From: Candidatus Sodaliphilus fimicaballi
Lineage (GTDB): Bacteria > Bacteroidota > Bacteroidia > Bacteroidales > Muribaculaceae
NCBI GenBank assembly: GCA_018065165.1
Contig: JAGHTV010000198.1
Coordinates: forward strand, 1 to 5,362
DNA: 5,362 bases
Reading direction: 5' to 3'
Shown: in pieces, positions 5,144 to 5,362 of the stretch
Numbering within the stretch: position 1 is the first letter of the stretch
How the letters are laid out: each line of letters opens with the position of its first letter
Program-made: the position numbers and the translations under genes
Notes under the pieces: generated by a model
Databases searched by the model: none
Told to the model about the DNA's origin: nothing
The model's input: the letters and a program-made list of their open reading frames with translations, nothing else

Positions 5144-5362
5144 TTACTTTTTAGATTCTACATCCTTGAGGTCGCCCAGGGGATACTTGGCGAACATGTT
5201 CTCTTCCATCCACTCGTTGGCCTTAACGGGAGTCATCTTCCAGCCGGTGTTGCAAGTACTTACAACCTCGACTACCGATGTACCCTTGCCAGCCATTGAG
5301 ATCTAAAATGCCTTGCGAATGTCATCCTTGGTCTTGCGCACAGCAGCAGGCTTGTGAACTGC
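5144..5362 (-). pseudogene. korB: 2-oxoacid:ferredoxin oxidoreductase beta subunit (KorB-like), 3' end, interrupted by an in-frame TAG
   Basis: This is the C-terminal end of the TPP-binding beta subunit, and the rest lies beyond the right edge. On the minus strand the frame from 5362 encodes 19 residues ending 'KTKDDIRKAF', then TAG at 5305-5303. It then continues without any shift for 52 residues, beginning 'ISMAGKGTSVVEVVSTC', with 'NTGWKMTPVKANEWMEENM' and 'YPLGDLK', to TAA 5146-5144. Both sides read as ordinary KorB C-terminus. The residue at the stop is normally Glu or a similar residue in relatives I know, and GAG to TAG is a single base change (plus-strand C to A at 5305). An ATG lies just two codons after the TAG, so reinitiation could make a 50-residue tail. 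The stop could be a real nonsense mutation, a sequencing or assembly error, or readthrough. The gene lies 11 bp before korC. I am sure of the family and of the stop as written, but not of whether the gene is dead. Confidence 0.85.

Overview
The window looks like chromosomal DNA from a gut-type Bacteroidales bacterium (phylum Bacteroidota). The evidence is a C-terminal domain resembling the type IX secretion (T9SS) sorting domain on a secreted nuclease, a match to the Bacteroidota promoter form (TTTG, 20 bp, TAnnTTTG), starts with no Shine-Dalgarno sequence, and a membrane protein with the 'FKVPENYF' N-terminal motif common in this phylum. Family or genus cannot be fixed from the sequence alone; Muribaculaceae or Prevotellaceae is a guess.

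Layout. Positions 1-1444 hold three plus-strand genes: the 3' end of an unrecognised protein, an ECF-type RNA polymerase sigma factor, and a small single-pass membrane protein that is probably its regulatory partner. A strong intrinsic terminator follows (14-bp perfect stem, 4-nt loop, T-tract). Positions 1445-1754 are non-coding and hold, besides the terminator, a 17-unit degenerate array of 8-bp units (consensus TCGATNNN, 1579-1714). A second 8-bp array (TTAACCCA / TTAACCTC, 1723-1762) sits on the same 8-bp grid and runs into the stop codon of the next gene. Positions 1755-4442 hold a two-gene minus-strand operon: a family 2 glycosyltransferase with C-terminal membrane helices, transcribed first from a good promoter at 4464-4495, and then a secreted endonuclease I family protein with Ig-like, FN3-like and T9SS-like domains. 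Positions 4537-5362 hold the 3' end of another minus-strand operon, for a 2-oxoacid:ferredoxin oxidoreductase: the end of the beta (TPP-binding) subunit gene, the complete gamma subunit gene, and a terminator hairpin.

Three points deserve most attention. First, the phase-locked 8-bp arrays lie between the two convergent transcription units. Second, the second array supplies stop codons in all six frames and also provides the natural stop of the nuclease gene. Third, an in-frame TAG interrupts an otherwise well-conserved korB-like 3' end. The coding content is otherwise ordinary for the phylum, and I see no CRISPR array, RNA gene, insertion sequence or prophage.
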